A DNA stretch of 64,000 nucleotides from an uncultured Alphaproteobacteria bacterium (GCA_944389535.1 CALXMS010000004.1:1-64000); one strand, 5' to 3'; positions 35,329 through 44,808 are shown, counted from the first letter of the stretch. The notes: a model not told the origin generated them from the sequence alone. Numbers and translations: made by a program.

Positions 35329-36156
35329 TTATAACAAATTTCGCGCCAATTGCGCAAACGTTTCCGGAGATATTTGTTCTGCACGTTCTGTCCCAGTCAA
35401 TCCGTATTTTTCCCAATCCACGTTTGGTATAATTCCGCGTACCATCTTACGTCTTTGGCCAAAAAGTTTAGCCGTAATTATTTCTATTTTATCTATATTT
35501 TCTATACACTTTATTTTATCTGCGTTCGGTATAATAGACACAACTGCACTTTGTACTTTCGGGCGCGGAACGAAGGCTGTATTTGAAACATCAAATAAAA
35601 TTTTAGCATCGGCTATCAACGATACTAATACAGATAAACGACCATATTGCTCGTTACCGCGCTTTGCAACGATACGTTGTGCAACTTCTCGCTGAAACAT
35701 CAATGTCATTGACTTTATCTGTTCACCTTTTGCTATGCGCGTCAACCAACTAGTTAATAATTCCGTTCCAACGTTATACGGTAAATTAGAACATATAGCA
35801 TATTCTTTTATACCCAAAGCCGCAAAATCTACCTTTAACGCATCATCATAAATAACGGTTAAACGTCCATCAGAAACATCAGCAATTTTATCGAGAATAG
35901 GTTTAGTCGTCTTATCCTTTTCTATGGCAATTAAACGTTTTGCACCGGCAGTTAAAAGAGAACGTGTTAATCCGCCAGGCCCCGGCCCTACTTCTATAAC
36001 AGCGATTTTTTGAATATCAGGAACGCTGCGTGCAATACGCCCAGTCAAATTTAAATCAAATAGAAAATTCTGACCGAAGGATTTCTTAGGTTCCAGACCG
36101 GCATCTCTCATCATATCAGACACAGGTGGTAAAGAATTTAATGCGTCTAAATTCAT
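35329..36156 (-). CDS. rsmA: 16S rRNA dimethyladenosine transferase RsmA
   Basis: RsmA (KsgA) dimethylates two adenosines of the 16S 3' hairpin during 30S maturation. The 275-residue protein has the SAM-binding VIEVGPGPGGLTR and the catalytic NLPYNV. The start overlaps the recR stop by 4 nt (ATGA), suggesting coupled translation. Confidence 0.95.
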   Translation of the reverse strand: MNLDALNSLPPVSDMMRDAGLEPKKSFGQNFLFDLNLTGRIARSVPDIQKIAVIEVGPGPGGLTRSLLTAGAKRLIAIEKDKTTKPILDKIADVSDGRLTVIYDDALKVDFAALGIKEYAICSNLPYNVGTELLTSWLTRIAKGEQIKSMTLMFQREVAQRIVAKRGNEQYGRLSVLVSLIADAKILFDVSNTAFVPRPKVQSAVVSIIPNADKIKCIENIDKIEIITAKLFGQRRKMVRGIIPNVDWEKYGLTGTERAEQISPETFAQLARNLL

Positions 36157-36752
36157 AATTCTTTTCGTCCCCCAAACGCAAGAGACAAAGTACCGTCGTC
36201 CAGATAATCTAAGTCTCCTCCTAGTGGTACCCCCGAAGCCAATTCAGAAAACCTAACGCCTGTTTCATCACCTATAACAGACATAACATAATGCTGGGTT
36301 GTTTTTCCCTCAACCGTATTAGGTAAAGCAAAAATAATTTCTGTTATGCCTTCGTTATTAATACGTTCAGATAAATTTTTAATATTCAAATCATCAGGGG
36401 TTGTCCCCGAAACACCAGACAATAAACCGCCTAATATATGATATCGCCCCAAAAACACAGCGGATTTTTCTAAGGTCCACACGTCTGATAAGTCCCTTAC
36501 TATGCACAACTGACCATTTGCACGAGATGCATCCCTACAAAATTCGCACGCAGTTGCATCAGAATCTGTCAATACGCCACAGATGGCACATGGTTTGATT
36601 GAAGAAGCTACATCCAGCAAAGCATTTGCTAATTTTTCTGCTCGTCCGGTTTTATCTTGTAATAACGCAAGCACTATACGTTGCGCGGCCCTTGACCCTA
36701 GACGCGGTAATTTTGCAAATTGCTTTATCAATTTTTCTATTTTTGAATTCAT
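36153..36752 (-). CDS. recR: Recombination protein RecR
   Basis: RecR loads RecA with RecF and RecO at gaps. The protein from ATG 36752 has 199 residues, the helix-hairpin-helix LPRLGSRAAQR, a C4 zinc finger (CAICG, CEFC) and a Toprim domain. An alternative TTG start at 36782 overlaps dacA; no strong ribosome site is seen for either. The dacA stop lies 11 nt upstream. Confidence 0.94.
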   Translation of the reverse strand: MNSKIEKLIKQFAKLPRLGSRAAQRIVLALLQDKTGRAEKLANALLDVASSIKPCAICGVLTDSDATACEFCRDASRANGQLCIVRDLSDVWTLEKSAVFLGRYHILGGLLSGVSGTTPDDLNIKNLSERINNEGITEIIFALPNTVEGKTTQHYVMSVIGDETGVRFSELASGVPLGGDLDYLDDGTLSLAFGGRKEL

Positions 36753-36763
36753 ATTCGTCAGTC

Positions 36764-37930
36764 TTAATGAAATATATAACAATCTATACCATTATTTTGC
36801 GCACGGTTACGAATATCCTGCGCAGCAGATTCTGATAAATTATTGGCGCGTACACGAAACATACCGTTTGGAGCGGTCTCAACAACTGCTGATACCCCCA
36901 ATGTATTTTGTACGTTGTTTACCTGTGCTTGTGCGGATGAACGTGATGAAAACGCCCCGAATTGAACGCCGGCATTTCCACCCTTATTTCCGGAATAACT
37001 TCCGGCTGGTGCACTTTGGTATGTCGCAGCATTATACGCCTCTTTAAAAGTAGACACAGACGATACATTCTGTGAACCAGAACCGCTGTAAGTAACGGGT
37101 GCAGAATAACTTTGAACTGTCATGGTCGGCGCCCCAGTACCAACAGCTTCAAACCCACGATTTAACATATCCGTTGCGACGTTTGCACGAACGTCTTTAT
37201 TTTCTGCCCCCAATACCACCGCTATTAAATGATGATTATTGCGATTTGCCGTCGCCACTAAAGAATAACGAGACTTATTTGTATAACCCGTTTTCATACC
37301 ATCACAACCCGGATATGTTCCAAGTAATCTGTTTCCATTGGTATAAGTCTTACCGTTATACGTCCAAGTTTTAATTGAAAAGTATTTCCAATACTGTGGA
37401 AAATGCTTATACACCGCCATTGAAAGTAACGCAATGTCACGTGCGGTTGACAACTGATCATCATCCGGCAAACCAGAAGAATTCTCAAAGTTAGTTCCTG
37501 ACAAACCTATCTCACTGGCAACGCGAGTCATTAATCCTGCAAAATTACCTTCCATACCACCTTTTAGATTTTCCGCCAAAACGCGCGCTACATCATTAGC
37601 ACTTAATACAGTAAGCGCCTTAATAGCATCTTCTACCTTTATTTTACTGCCAGCTTTTAACCCTAATTTTACAGGAGACGCAGATGCGGCAGACTGGGAT
37701 ACAATTAAATAATCGTCCAAATGTAACCGTCCATGCTCCAGCGCATCAAAAGTTAAATATAACGTCATTATTTTAGTCAAACTTGCTGGGTAATTTCGCG
37801 CTGTTGCATTTTCTTGGTATAAAACCTTTCCGCTGTCCATATCCGCAACAAGCGCCGCCTTGTATTGTGCCCCATAAGAAGGTTCCAGCAACATGACCAG
37901 CGCAAAAAAAGCTAAAACAAATCTTTTCAT
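36764..37930 (-). CDS. dacA: D-alanyl-D-alanine carboxypeptidase with C-terminal SPOR domain
   Basis: A 388-residue penicillin-binding protein 5/6-like enzyme. A signal peptide (about 1-20) precedes the serine peptidase domain with SLTK, SAND and KTGYT motifs. The last about 75 residues are a SPOR domain (VQFGAFSSRSSAQAQVNNVQ), which targets septal peptidoglycan. It trims pentapeptides in the periplasm. There is no Shine-Dalgarno sequence, and the predicted transcript begins about 5 nt before the ATG. Confidence 0.88.
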   Translation of the reverse strand: MKRFVLAFFALVMLLEPSYGAQYKAALVADMDSGKVLYQENATARNYPASLTKIMTLYLTFDALEHGRLHLDDYLIVSQSAASASPVKLGLKAGSKIKVEDAIKALTVLSANDVARVLAENLKGGMEGNFAGLMTRVASEIGLSGTNFENSSGLPDDDQLSTARDIALLSMAVYKHFPQYWKYFSIKTWTYNGKTYTNGNRLLGTYPGCDGMKTGYTNKSRYSLVATANRNNHHLIAVVLGAENKDVRANVATDMLNRGFEAVGTGAPTMTVQSYSAPVTYSGSGSQNVSSVSTFKEAYNAATYQSAPAGSYSGNKGGNAGVQFGAFSSRSSAQAQVNNVQNTLGVSAVVETAPNGMFRVRANNLSESAAQDIRNRAQNNGIDCYIFH

Positions 37931-37941
37931 ATCAATTTTAA

Positions 37942-37971
37942 TTTTAATAAAAAAAAGAGATGGCGGTCAAC
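37942..37971 (-). promoter_or_regulatory. Promoter of dacA inside the pyk terminator
   Basis: Minus strand TTGACC (37971-37966), 18 nt, TAAAAT (37947-37942). The -35 box lies in the loop and arm of the pyk terminator hairpin, so the two signals overlap. Confidence 0.45.
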
Positions 37972-37989
37972 ACAAAATCCCGCCATCTT
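37952..37989 (-). terminator. Terminator of pyk
   Basis: Stem AGATGGCGG/CCGCCATCT with a 13-nt loop, followed on the minus strand by CTTTTTTTTATT. Confidence 0.8.
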
Positions 37990-38006
37990 CATCTTTACTT
38001 ATTACT

Positions 38007-39377
38007 TTAATCCAAAGTACGTAAACTAATTTTGTCTTCATCAACTATTACTAATTTACCGTTATTAACGCCGAATTTACGAGCCGAGTTAAACGCGTCG
38101 CGTTGTCCGAATAAATTCTCGTCATAAATCGGGAAAATTCCACGCGCAAGACATAACTGATTAGCAATCAGACGATCTCTACACACAGCAACTATCGGAA
38201 TATCCGGTTTACGACATGAAATTTCCGTTGCCGTGATAGTGTCCCTTGCAAAAACAACTATTGCAGATGCTTTATTCAAATATGCCATAGAAGCAACGCT
38301 TCTTGACCAATCGTTTTCTGGGACATTTTCTACCCGAGACCAATCATACGGATTAGCAATCGCATCACTATCTGCATAAGATAAAATTTTATCCATTGTT
38401 TCTATTACGTTTACTGGATTTATGCCTATGGTTGTTTCTTCGGACGTCATAGTTGAATCTGCGCGCAGATAAGCTGTATTGGCAACGTCTGTAATTTCTG
38501 CACGCGTTGGAAATTCACTATTTACCATCGTTCCCAACATCTGGGTTGCCATAATAACTGGTTTGTTCATTTTACGGCACTCGCGAATAATATGACGCGA
38601 AATAGCCGGTAATTTTTCGAACGGCACTTCTACCGCCAAATCACCGCGCGCAATCATTATACCATCCGCAACAGCCGCTATTTCGGTAATTCTTTCAACC
38701 GCATTCGGTCTTTCTATTTTTGCAATTATTTTTACCGGATGTGACGTACGCGCAACAATGAAATCCCGCACTTCAGCAATATCTTCTGGACGCTGGACGA
38801 AAGAAATAGCAACCCAATCAGGATCTTTAGTCAATGCATATTCTAAATCCACCTTATCTTTATCCGTAAGAACAGAAGTTACTATTTCTGTATCCGGTAA
38901 ATTAAACCCACGCCGAGACCATATTTCATTTCCCCTGACAACAGTTGCAACCACCCTATCCTTTTTAACAGAATCAACAACCATTTCTATCTTACCGTCG
39001 TTTAATAATATTCTATCGCCTTCATTTAACGACTTCATGACGTCTGCGTCTGGTAACTGCACGCGTGTCCCATCACCAGGTGTTGGATCATTATCAAAAA
39101 TAAATTTCTGACCGACCTTCAGTGGATACTTATCTTCTGTTTCAAAATTTCCGATACGATGTTTCGGTCCTTGCAAATCAATCATTACCGCAACTGGCAT
39201 ATTCAGCTTTGCCGAAACTTCTCGTATTAAATCTATTTTCTTACCCTGCACGTCCCCTGTATCATGACTAAAATTCAAACGACAAACATTTACTCCGGCT
39301 TGAATCATCTTTGTTAATGTTTTTTTATCTTCGCATTTTGGCCCTATAGAGGCGGTAATCTTTGTAAATCTATTCAT
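38007..39377 (-). CDS. pyk: Pyruvate kinase
   Basis: Pyruvate kinase makes ATP and pyruvate from phosphoenolpyruvate, the last step of glycolysis. The 456-residue protein keeps RLNFSHD, the metal and substrate-binding ARGDLAVEVP and the IARxExP-like KIERPNAVE. Its presence argues that the organism uses sugars rather than only importing ATP. Confidence 0.96.
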   Translation of the reverse strand: MNRFTKITASIGPKCEDKKTLTKMIQAGVNVCRLNFSHDTGDVQGKKIDLIREVSAKLNMPVAVMIDLQGPKHRIGNFETEDKYPLKVGQKFIFDNDPTPGDGTRVQLPDADVMKSLNEGDRILLNDGKIEMVVDSVKKDRVVATVVRGNEIWSRRGFNLPDTEIVTSVLTDKDKVDLEYALTKDPDWVAISFVQRPEDIAEVRDFIVARTSHPVKIIAKIERPNAVERITEIAAVADGIMIARGDLAVEVPFEKLPAISRHIIRECRKMNKPVIMATQMLGTMVNSEFPTRAEITDVANTAYLRADSTMTSEETTIGINPVNVIETMDKILSYADSDAIANPYDWSRVENVPENDWSRSVASMAYLNKASAIVVFARDTITATEISCRKPDIPIVAVCRDRLIANQLCLARGIFPIYDENLFGQRDAFNSARKFGVNNGKLVIVDEDKISLRTLD

Positions 39378-39409
39378 AATAAACCTGCTTATTTCCTACT
39401 TTGTTTTTC

Positions 39410-39449
39410 TTGATTTTTTCGATTTATGATATATCATATAGTTCATCAA
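39410..39449. promoter_or_regulatory. Divergent gapR/pyk promoter region with a 14-bp palindrome
   Basis: Plus strand: TTGATT (39410-39415), 16 nt, TATCAT (39432-39437) for gapR. Minus strand: TTGATG (39449-39444) with AT-rich -10-like words for pyk. The perfect palindrome TATGATATATCATA (39425-39438) overlaps the gapR -10 and may be an operator or simply AT-rich sequence. Confidence 0.4.
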
Positions 39450-39469
39450 AAAACAAGGGGAAATCTGTA

Positions 39470-39718
39470 ATGAAAAACGCAAATCACGGTGCAATCGACA
39501 ATCAACAGCTTATAAACATCATTGAACGTATTGAAAAATTAAACGAAGAAACTGCCGCCATTGCCGCCGACATTAAAGAAATCTATAGCGAGGCAAAATC
39601 TGCCGGTTTTGATCCTAAATATATTCGTCAAATGATACGTTTACGCAAATTAGACCCAGACGAATTGGACGAAGCAGATGAGCTGACGCAAATGTATCGT
39701 AATGCATTAGGATTATAA
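39470..39718 (+). CDS. gapR: GapR-family nucleoid-associated protein (DUF2312)
   Basis: An 82-residue protein nearly all of which is the GapR domain: coiled-coil start IIERIEKLNEETAAIAADI, then EIYSEAKSAGFDPKYIRQMIRLRK. GapR binds overtwisted AT-rich DNA ahead of replication and transcription, and is largely restricted to alphaproteobacteria and their phages. ATG 39470 has AAGGGG 8 nt upstream. The stop overlaps the next start (TAATG). Confidence 0.92.
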   Translation: MKNANHGAIDNQQLINIIERIEKLNEETAAIAADIKEIYSEAKSAGFDPKYIRQMIRLRKLDPDELDEADELTQMYRNALGL

Positions 39719-40032
39719 TGAAAAAATTCACGAAAACTGTTGAAGATTTTAACTGCGCCCATTGCGGCGCAGTTGTTCGTGGTAACGGTTATACGAATCA
39801 TTGTCCTGAATGCTTGTGGTCTCGCCATGTTGATAATAATCCCGGTGACCGCGCGTCTGATTGCGGTGGCATGATGTCTCCGATAAAAATTGAAAAAGCC
39901 GGTGAAGAATTCATCATAACACATAGATGTGAAAAATGCGGTAAAATAATGCGACAGCGCACGACAGACAAAGATAATATAGATGCTATAATTGCTTTAT
40001 CTGCCGACAGTTCTTTTATTTTTGGAAACTAA
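39718..40032 (+). CDS. RNHCP-domain zinc-ribbon protein
   Basis: A 104-residue protein with CAHCG, then TNHCPECLWSRHVDNNPGDR and a second pair CEKCG, matching the RNHCP family. Its function is unknown; the cysteine pairs suggest zinc binding. It is translationally coupled to gapR by a TAATG overlap. Confidence 0.85.
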   Translation: MKKFTKTVEDFNCAHCGAVVRGNGYTNHCPECLWSRHVDNNPGDRASDCGGMMSPIKIEKAGEEFIITHRCEKCGKIMRQRTTDKDNIDAIIALSADSSFIFGN

Positions 40033-40062
40033 TACCCCGAATTACTCGAGGTATGTTTTATT
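40033..40062 (+). terminator. Terminator between the RNHCP gene and pyrG
   Basis: Stem TACCCCGA/TCGAGGTA (one mismatch or G-T pair), followed by a T-rich TGTTTTATTTC. It can also serve pyrG in the other direction. Confidence 0.6.
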
Positions 40063-41635
40063 TCTTTACGTGTTTTACAGCAGCGGCTATAAAAGCGTTA
40101 AACATTGGATGACCTTTATACGGACTAGACTGAAACTCTGGATGAAATTGCCCTGCAATAAAAAATGGGTGTTTTTTTAATTCAATAATTTCTGGTAATT
40201 TCCCATTTGGACTGCGTCCAGAAATTATCATGCCTGCGTCTGCAAATTTCTTCTCCCAAGAAATTTCCATTTCATACCTATGGCGATGACGTTCTGATAT
40301 TCTTGTTTTACCGTATACTTGGTATGCCAACGTGTTTGGTGCAATTTCGCACGGATATGCCCCCAGGCGCAACGTTCCCCCCATATCTTTAGCATCATGA
40401 TCAGGCATAATATTTATTATCGGTGTACAACTCTTCGCGAATTCTGTTGAATCCGCGTTCTTTATCCCTAAAACATTACGCGCGAACTCTATAACAGCCA
40501 CCTGCATTCCTAAACATATACCCATATATGGTATTTTATTTTCGCGCGCATAACCAGCGGCAGCAATTTTACCCGCAATTCCACGATTACCAAAACCACC
40601 TGGGACCAATATACCATCTACATCGACCGCTTCATATGAATCAAAATGTTCTGCATTTATTTTTTTTATATTCACATGAACGTTATTCTGCATACCGGCG
40701 TGAAACAAAGCTTCATTTAAAGACTTATAAGCATCAGGTACATCAAAATATTTTCCTACGATCCCTATTGTAACACTTGGTAAATCGGCATTTAAATAAT
40801 GTTCTATTTTTTGAAACTTATCCATATTACCGGCGGCATTAGCCAAATTGAAATGATCAGCAATTATATCAAACACGTGTTGTGCGTCATAAGCCAAAGG
40901 AATTTTATATATATTATCCAAATCTATTCCGCTGATTACGTTTTTTGCCGGTAAATTACAAAACATACCTATTTTTGCACGTTCGTCGGCCGTCAACATA
41001 CGAGGCGTTCTGACGATAAGCATATCCGCTTGAATTCCATTTTCTAATAATTCTCGCACGGACATTTGCGTAGGTTTTGTTTTTAATTCGCCACTTTTTT
41101 CAAGGTATGGTGCCAAAGTTAAATGCACGAACATAACGTTTCTGCGCCCTACGTCATTTGCAAACTGACGAATGGACTCTAAGAACACCTTACCTTCTAT
41201 ATCACCAACGGTTCCGCCAATTTCACATACTACAAAATCGGTACCAGTCGGAGCTGCGATATAATCTTTAATCTTATTAGTAACATGAGGTATCATCTGA
41301 ACTGTTGCCCCAAGATAATCACCATGTCTTTCCGCATTTAAAACATCCCAATAAATTCGCCCACCAGAAACAGAATCATTACGAGACAACTTTATTTCTA
41401 AAAATCTTTCGTAATATCCTAAATCTAAATCTGTTTCGAAACCGTCATCAGTAACGTACACTTCACCATGTTGAAACGGCGACATTGTTCCTGGGTCAAC
41501 ATTTAAATAAGGATCAAATTTACGCGCATGTACAGTATAACCGCGCGATTGAAGAAGGGCGCCACAACTTGCCGCCGCGACGCCCTTACCTAAACTAGAT
41601 ACTACCCCACCGGTAATGAAAATATATCTTGCCAT
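40058..41635 (-). CDS. pyrG: CTP synthase
   Basis: PyrG aminates UTP to CTP using glutamine. The 525-residue protein has the synthase domain start FITGGVVSSLGKGVAAAS, the amidotransferase nucleophile in GICLGMQ, and the His-Glu pair in FHPEF. Ribosome site AAGGAGG. It is divergent from comEC. Confidence 0.97.
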   Translation of the reverse strand: MARYIFITGGVVSSLGKGVAAASCGALLQSRGYTVHARKFDPYLNVDPGTMSPFQHGEVYVTDDGFETDLDLGYYERFLEIKLSRNDSVSGGRIYWDVLNAERHGDYLGATVQMIPHVTNKIKDYIAAPTGTDFVVCEIGGTVGDIEGKVFLESIRQFANDVGRRNVMFVHLTLAPYLEKSGELKTKPTQMSVRELLENGIQADMLIVRTPRMLTADERAKIGMFCNLPAKNVISGIDLDNIYKIPLAYDAQHVFDIIADHFNLANAAGNMDKFQKIEHYLNADLPSVTIGIVGKYFDVPDAYKSLNEALFHAGMQNNVHVNIKKINAEHFDSYEAVDVDGILVPGGFGNRGIAGKIAAAGYARENKIPYMGICLGMQVAVIEFARNVLGIKNADSTEFAKSCTPIINIMPDHDAKDMGGTLRLGAYPCEIAPNTLAYQVYGKTRISERHRHRYEMEISWEKKFADAGMIISGRSPNGKLPEIIELKKHPFFIAGQFHPEFQSSPYKGHPMFNAFIAAAVKHVKK

Positions 41636-41659
41636 AAGAACGCCTCCTTATGGACTTTC

Positions 41660-41707
41660 ATCATACGAAATTTTTCGTTGCGACGCAATCAAATAAATTC
41701 CTATACT
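41660..41707. promoter_or_regulatory. Back-to-back pyrG and comEC promoters with overlapping -35 boxes
   Basis: The palindrome TTGCGACGCAA (41678-41688) supplies both boxes. Plus: TTGCGA, 18 nt, TATACT (41702-41707), only 6 nt before the comEC ATG. Minus: TTGCGT, 17 nt, TATGAT (41665-41660) for pyrG. Confidence 0.6.
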
Positions 41708-41713
41708 TTTTAT

Positions 41714-43651
41714 ATGCAAGAATTATGGCACAATCAATCGGGTAGATTATTTTTATGGGTACCGTTTTTAATGGCTTTCGGTGCAGGCCTATATTTTAAC
41801 CTGTCATTTGAACCCAACGTCTTTTTATGTATTTGTTGCGCTTTAATCGCAATATGTTTTGCAGTATATAAAGCTCCCATATTCATCCGTGCAATATCGT
41901 TGTTTGTTTTCGGTTTCTGTTACGCAGCGATTTTTACACACGTAATAAACACGCCACAAATTCCGCATGATTTACACGACATAAAAATAACTGGCACAGT
42001 AAAAAACATTGACTATACACCGGATAAATCCAGACTTTATATACAAACAAAGGCAGAAAATATACACGCCGGCACTGGCAATGCAATTATACGAGTATCT
42101 GTAAAAAACGACCTTTTGTTACCAAACGTAGGCGATGAAATCAAGGCGGCAGTCGGTTTATTTAAACCTAATGGTGCTGACGCGCCCGAATCTTTTGATT
42201 ATGCTCGTTGGGCGTATTTTAATCATTTAACCTCTACAGGTTATCTAACTGAATATGAGGTTGTATCTTTAGCCAACGAAAACGATATATCAACCATACG
42301 CAATAATTTACATAAAAAAGCAAATTCTTTCCTTGTTGACACATTAGTATTGGGCTATAAGAATGCAGTTCCAACAAATGACGAACCAATATGGACCGCA
42401 ACCGGTGTGGGTCATGTGTGGTCAATCAGCGGTTTTCATATAACATTGGTATCAGGTTGGCTGTTTGCGATATTTTATTTAATATTTCGTTCCATTCCAG
42501 TAATTACTAAACGCATGCCTGCCAGAATACCCGCATTAATTTGTGCGTGGTTTGGATTGTTATTTTATTTGTTTTTATCAGGGTGCGATGTCGCGACAGT
42601 ACGTGCATTCATAATGGCGACATTAGTTTTTGCGGCTTTTATATTCGGCAGAAACGCAATTTCCATGCGTAACATATGCATCGCATATTGCATAATTTTC
42701 TTTATGAACCCTCACTTTGTTATGCAACCGGGTTTCCAGTTATCATTTGCGGCCATATTCGGCTTAATTTGGTTATGGAACGAAGTTAAACCCAAAATGC
42801 CAAGAAATAAACTTCTAAAAATAACTTACACAGCAGCACTTACATCCATCATAGCAACAATATTTACTGCACCGTTCGTAATAGCACATTTTTATAGCAT
42901 TCCAATTTACGGTTTAATTGGAAATTTAATATTATTACCGGTATTTTCTATTGCCATTATGCCATTAATTATGATTGGTATACTTACTGTTTTATTCGGT
43001 TACACTTACCCGATAAAACTTTCTGAAGATATTTATCAATTTTTATTAACAATAGGAAATAAAATTGCTGAATTACCATATGCAACATTAGATATGCCTT
43101 ATATACCGAACATAGCATTAGTTTTTATAATTCTGGGTTTTGCCTGTTTAATGTTTATACGTCCGATACGCATAAAAATAAATTATATTTTGTTTGTAAC
43201 ATTCGTCACCATCGGCATAACCATTACCGCATTTCAGCCGCGTCCTTTATTCTACGCAACCGAAGATCACGAATTAGTTGCCTTTGTAAATGACGCCGGC
43301 AAGCTTGAGTTCAGTAAATCACGCGCATCCAACCATTATTTTACGTTTGATACATGGAAACAAATTAATAACGAACAAACTGGCACAAAAAATATTCGGC
43401 GCACACCAACTAATGGGATTTGGCGTTATGATACAACAAATTTTAATTTGGTATACATTCAGAAATTTGTACCGCTTAAAAATAATATAGTCAGCTTATG
43501 TAAAGATGAAAATATTGATTATATTGTTTCTTATTTCAATATAAATGCCCCTAAATGTAATCATAAAATTTTACGCAAAGGTTTTGTAATTTACCCTTCT
43601 GGTAAAGTTACTTATGTTCATCATAATCGCCCATGGCATAATCCGCACTGA
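41714..43651 (+). CDS. comEC: ComEC/Rec2 family DNA-uptake channel protein
   Basis: A 645-residue membrane protein: N-terminal segments, an OB-like periplasmic domain (about 90-180), then the competence domain with HVWSISGFHITLVSGW and about eight segments. ComEC carries one DNA strand into the cell during transformation. The C-terminal beta-lactamase-like domain is absent or reduced to about 130 residues. ATG 41714 fits a near-leaderless transcript; a TTG at 41678 lies in the -35 box. The last 44 bp overlap truA. Confidence 0.88.
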   Translation: MQELWHNQSGRLFLWVPFLMAFGAGLYFNLSFEPNVFLCICCALIAICFAVYKAPIFIRAISLFVFGFCYAAIFTHVINTPQIPHDLHDIKITGTVKNIDYTPDKSRLYIQTKAENIHAGTGNAIIRVSVKNDLLLPNVGDEIKAAVGLFKPNGADAPESFDYARWAYFNHLTSTGYLTEYEVVSLANENDISTIRNNLHKKANSFLVDTLVLGYKNAVPTNDEPIWTATGVGHVWSISGFHITLVSGWLFAIFYLIFRSIPVITKRMPARIPALICAWFGLLFYLFLSGCDVATVRAFIMATLVFAAFIFGRNAISMRNICIAYCIIFFMNPHFVMQPGFQLSFAAIFGLIWLWNEVKPKMPRNKLLKITYTAALTSIIATIFTAPFVIAHFYSIPIYGLIGNLILLPVFSIAIMPLIMIGILTVLFGYTYPIKLSEDIYQFLLTIGNKIAELPYATLDMPYIPNIALVFIILGFACLMFIRPIRIKINYILFVTFVTIGITITAFQPRPLFYATEDHELVAFVNDAGKLEFSKSRASNHYFTFDTWKQINNEQTGTKNIRRTPTNGIWRYDTTNFNLVYIQKFVPLKNNIVSLCKDENIDYIVSYFNINAPKCNHKILRKGFVIYPSGKVTYVHHNRPWHNPH

Positions 43652-44366
43652 CGAAAAATAATCCTGCTGCCGGTGCTGTTGGTCCTGCTGCGCTACGATT
43701 TTTTGCGGCAAAAATTTCATCTATATCATATGGTTTTCCTAACCCTATTTCAACCAAAGTTCCCACCATATTACGCACCTGATGGTGTAAAAAAGAACGA
43801 GCAGAAAATTCAAACAAAATATAATCACCTTTGCGCTTAATCATGCACGAATCCAAAGTCTTTATAGGACTTTTAGCCTGACATTCTGCTGCACGAAAAC
43901 TGGAAAAATCATGATGACCAACCAATTTTTCTGCGGCACGTCGCATAGCCGCCATGTTTAACTTACGAGGCACCCACCAAACGCGGTTCTTTTCCAATAC
44001 AGGCTGCGCCCCACGGTTTAAAACCACATACCTATAATTACGACGAACACATGAAAAACGTGCATTAAAATCATTTGACACTTTTTCACAAGACAAAATC
44101 GAAACAGGCAAATTTACTAAATAAAAATTCATTGCTCGCATAACCGTCTGCGCACTTTGCTTTTTATCTAGGTCAAAATGTGCAACCATGGCTATTGCAT
44201 GAACGCCGGCATCTGTACGTCCTGCAGCGACCACATCTGGTCTTTCGCCACAAAATTTTTCAATGGCATCGCGTAATATAGATTGTACAGAAGATCCCTG
44301 GCGATTTTCTTGCCAGCCAATTAAATCGCTACCATCATATTCAACGATTATTTTATACCTTGTCAT
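43608..44366 (-). CDS. truA: tRNA pseudouridine(38-40) synthase TruA
   Basis: A 252-residue enzyme with the catalytic Asp in AAGRTDAGVHA and the HHQVRNMVGTL motif. It modifies the anticodon arm of many tRNAs. The ATG overlaps the stop of the preceding Cys-rich gene (TAATG), so it is the last gene of the def operon. Confidence 0.95.
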   Translation of the reverse strand: MTRYKIIVEYDGSDLIGWQENRQGSSVQSILRDAIEKFCGERPDVVAAGRTDAGVHAIAMVAHFDLDKKQSAQTVMRAMNFYLVNLPVSILSCEKVSNDFNARFSCVRRNYRYVVLNRGAQPVLEKNRVWWVPRKLNMAAMRRAAEKLVGHHDFSSFRAAECQAKSPIKTLDSCMIKRKGDYILFEFSARSFLHHQVRNMVGTLVEIGLGKPYDIDEIFAAKNRSAAGPTAPAAGLFFVSADYAMGDYDEHK

Positions 44367-44584
44367 TACCTACCTAAACATTTATCACATTTTGTTTTTT
44401 CAAAAATCCCCGTTATTTGTGACTGTAAATTTATATATGTTTTACAATTATGGCAATTCATTCCGAAACACTCGATACAATTACATTTACCAAAATCATT
44501 ATATTCTGACAAAATAACATGCGCATGCCATAAACCGCATAGCTTGTGTATTTCTTGTTTATTTTGGTTATCGATTTTTACCAT
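44366..44584 (-). CDS. Small Cys-rich protein, unknown function
   Basis: Not recognised. 72 residues with eight cysteines, in KCNCIEC, NCHNC, and CDKC near the end, plus His residues; probably metal-binding. The stop overlaps the truA start (TAATG), which supports that it is a real, coupled gene. No good ribosome site. Confidence 0.6.
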   Translation of the reverse strand: MVKIDNQNKQEIHKLCGLWHAHVILSEYNDFGKCNCIECFGMNCHNCKTYINLQSQITGIFEKTKCDKCLGR

Positions 44585-44601
44585 ATTTATAACTTAAATA
44601 A

Positions 44602-44808
44602 TTAACGAGTTTTTTGTTTGGATAAATATTTTTGATTAAATTCAAACTTATCACATCTAGAATCAAAATTTGCTAATTCTGGACCAAATAATAATATTTT
44701 TAATATCGATCCTTTATAACACAAATTACGATTATTAGAATTATCATAACAAAAATATTTACAAAATAGACATATGTTCCTTAAATTTATTTGATTTTTG
44801 TTTGCCAT
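44602..44808 (-). CDS. Small Cys-rich protein, unknown function
   Basis: Not recognised. 68 residues with a CLFCKYFC cluster, then LCY and RCDKFEF, a spacing seen in small zinc-binding proteins. The ribosome site GAGGT lies across the end of fmt and 10 nt separate the two genes. It may be distantly related to its 72-residue neighbour, since both have a C-rich start or end and CDK. Confidence 0.6.
   Translation of the reverse strand: MANKNQINLRNICLFCKYFCYDNSNNRNLCYKGSILKILLFGPELANFDSRCDKFEFNQKYLSKQKTR

Noticed and set aside
44366-44584. Dismissing the 72-residue Cys-rich frame as noise
   Set aside because: Exact TAATG coupling with truA and eight patterned cysteines favour a real gene, so it was kept.
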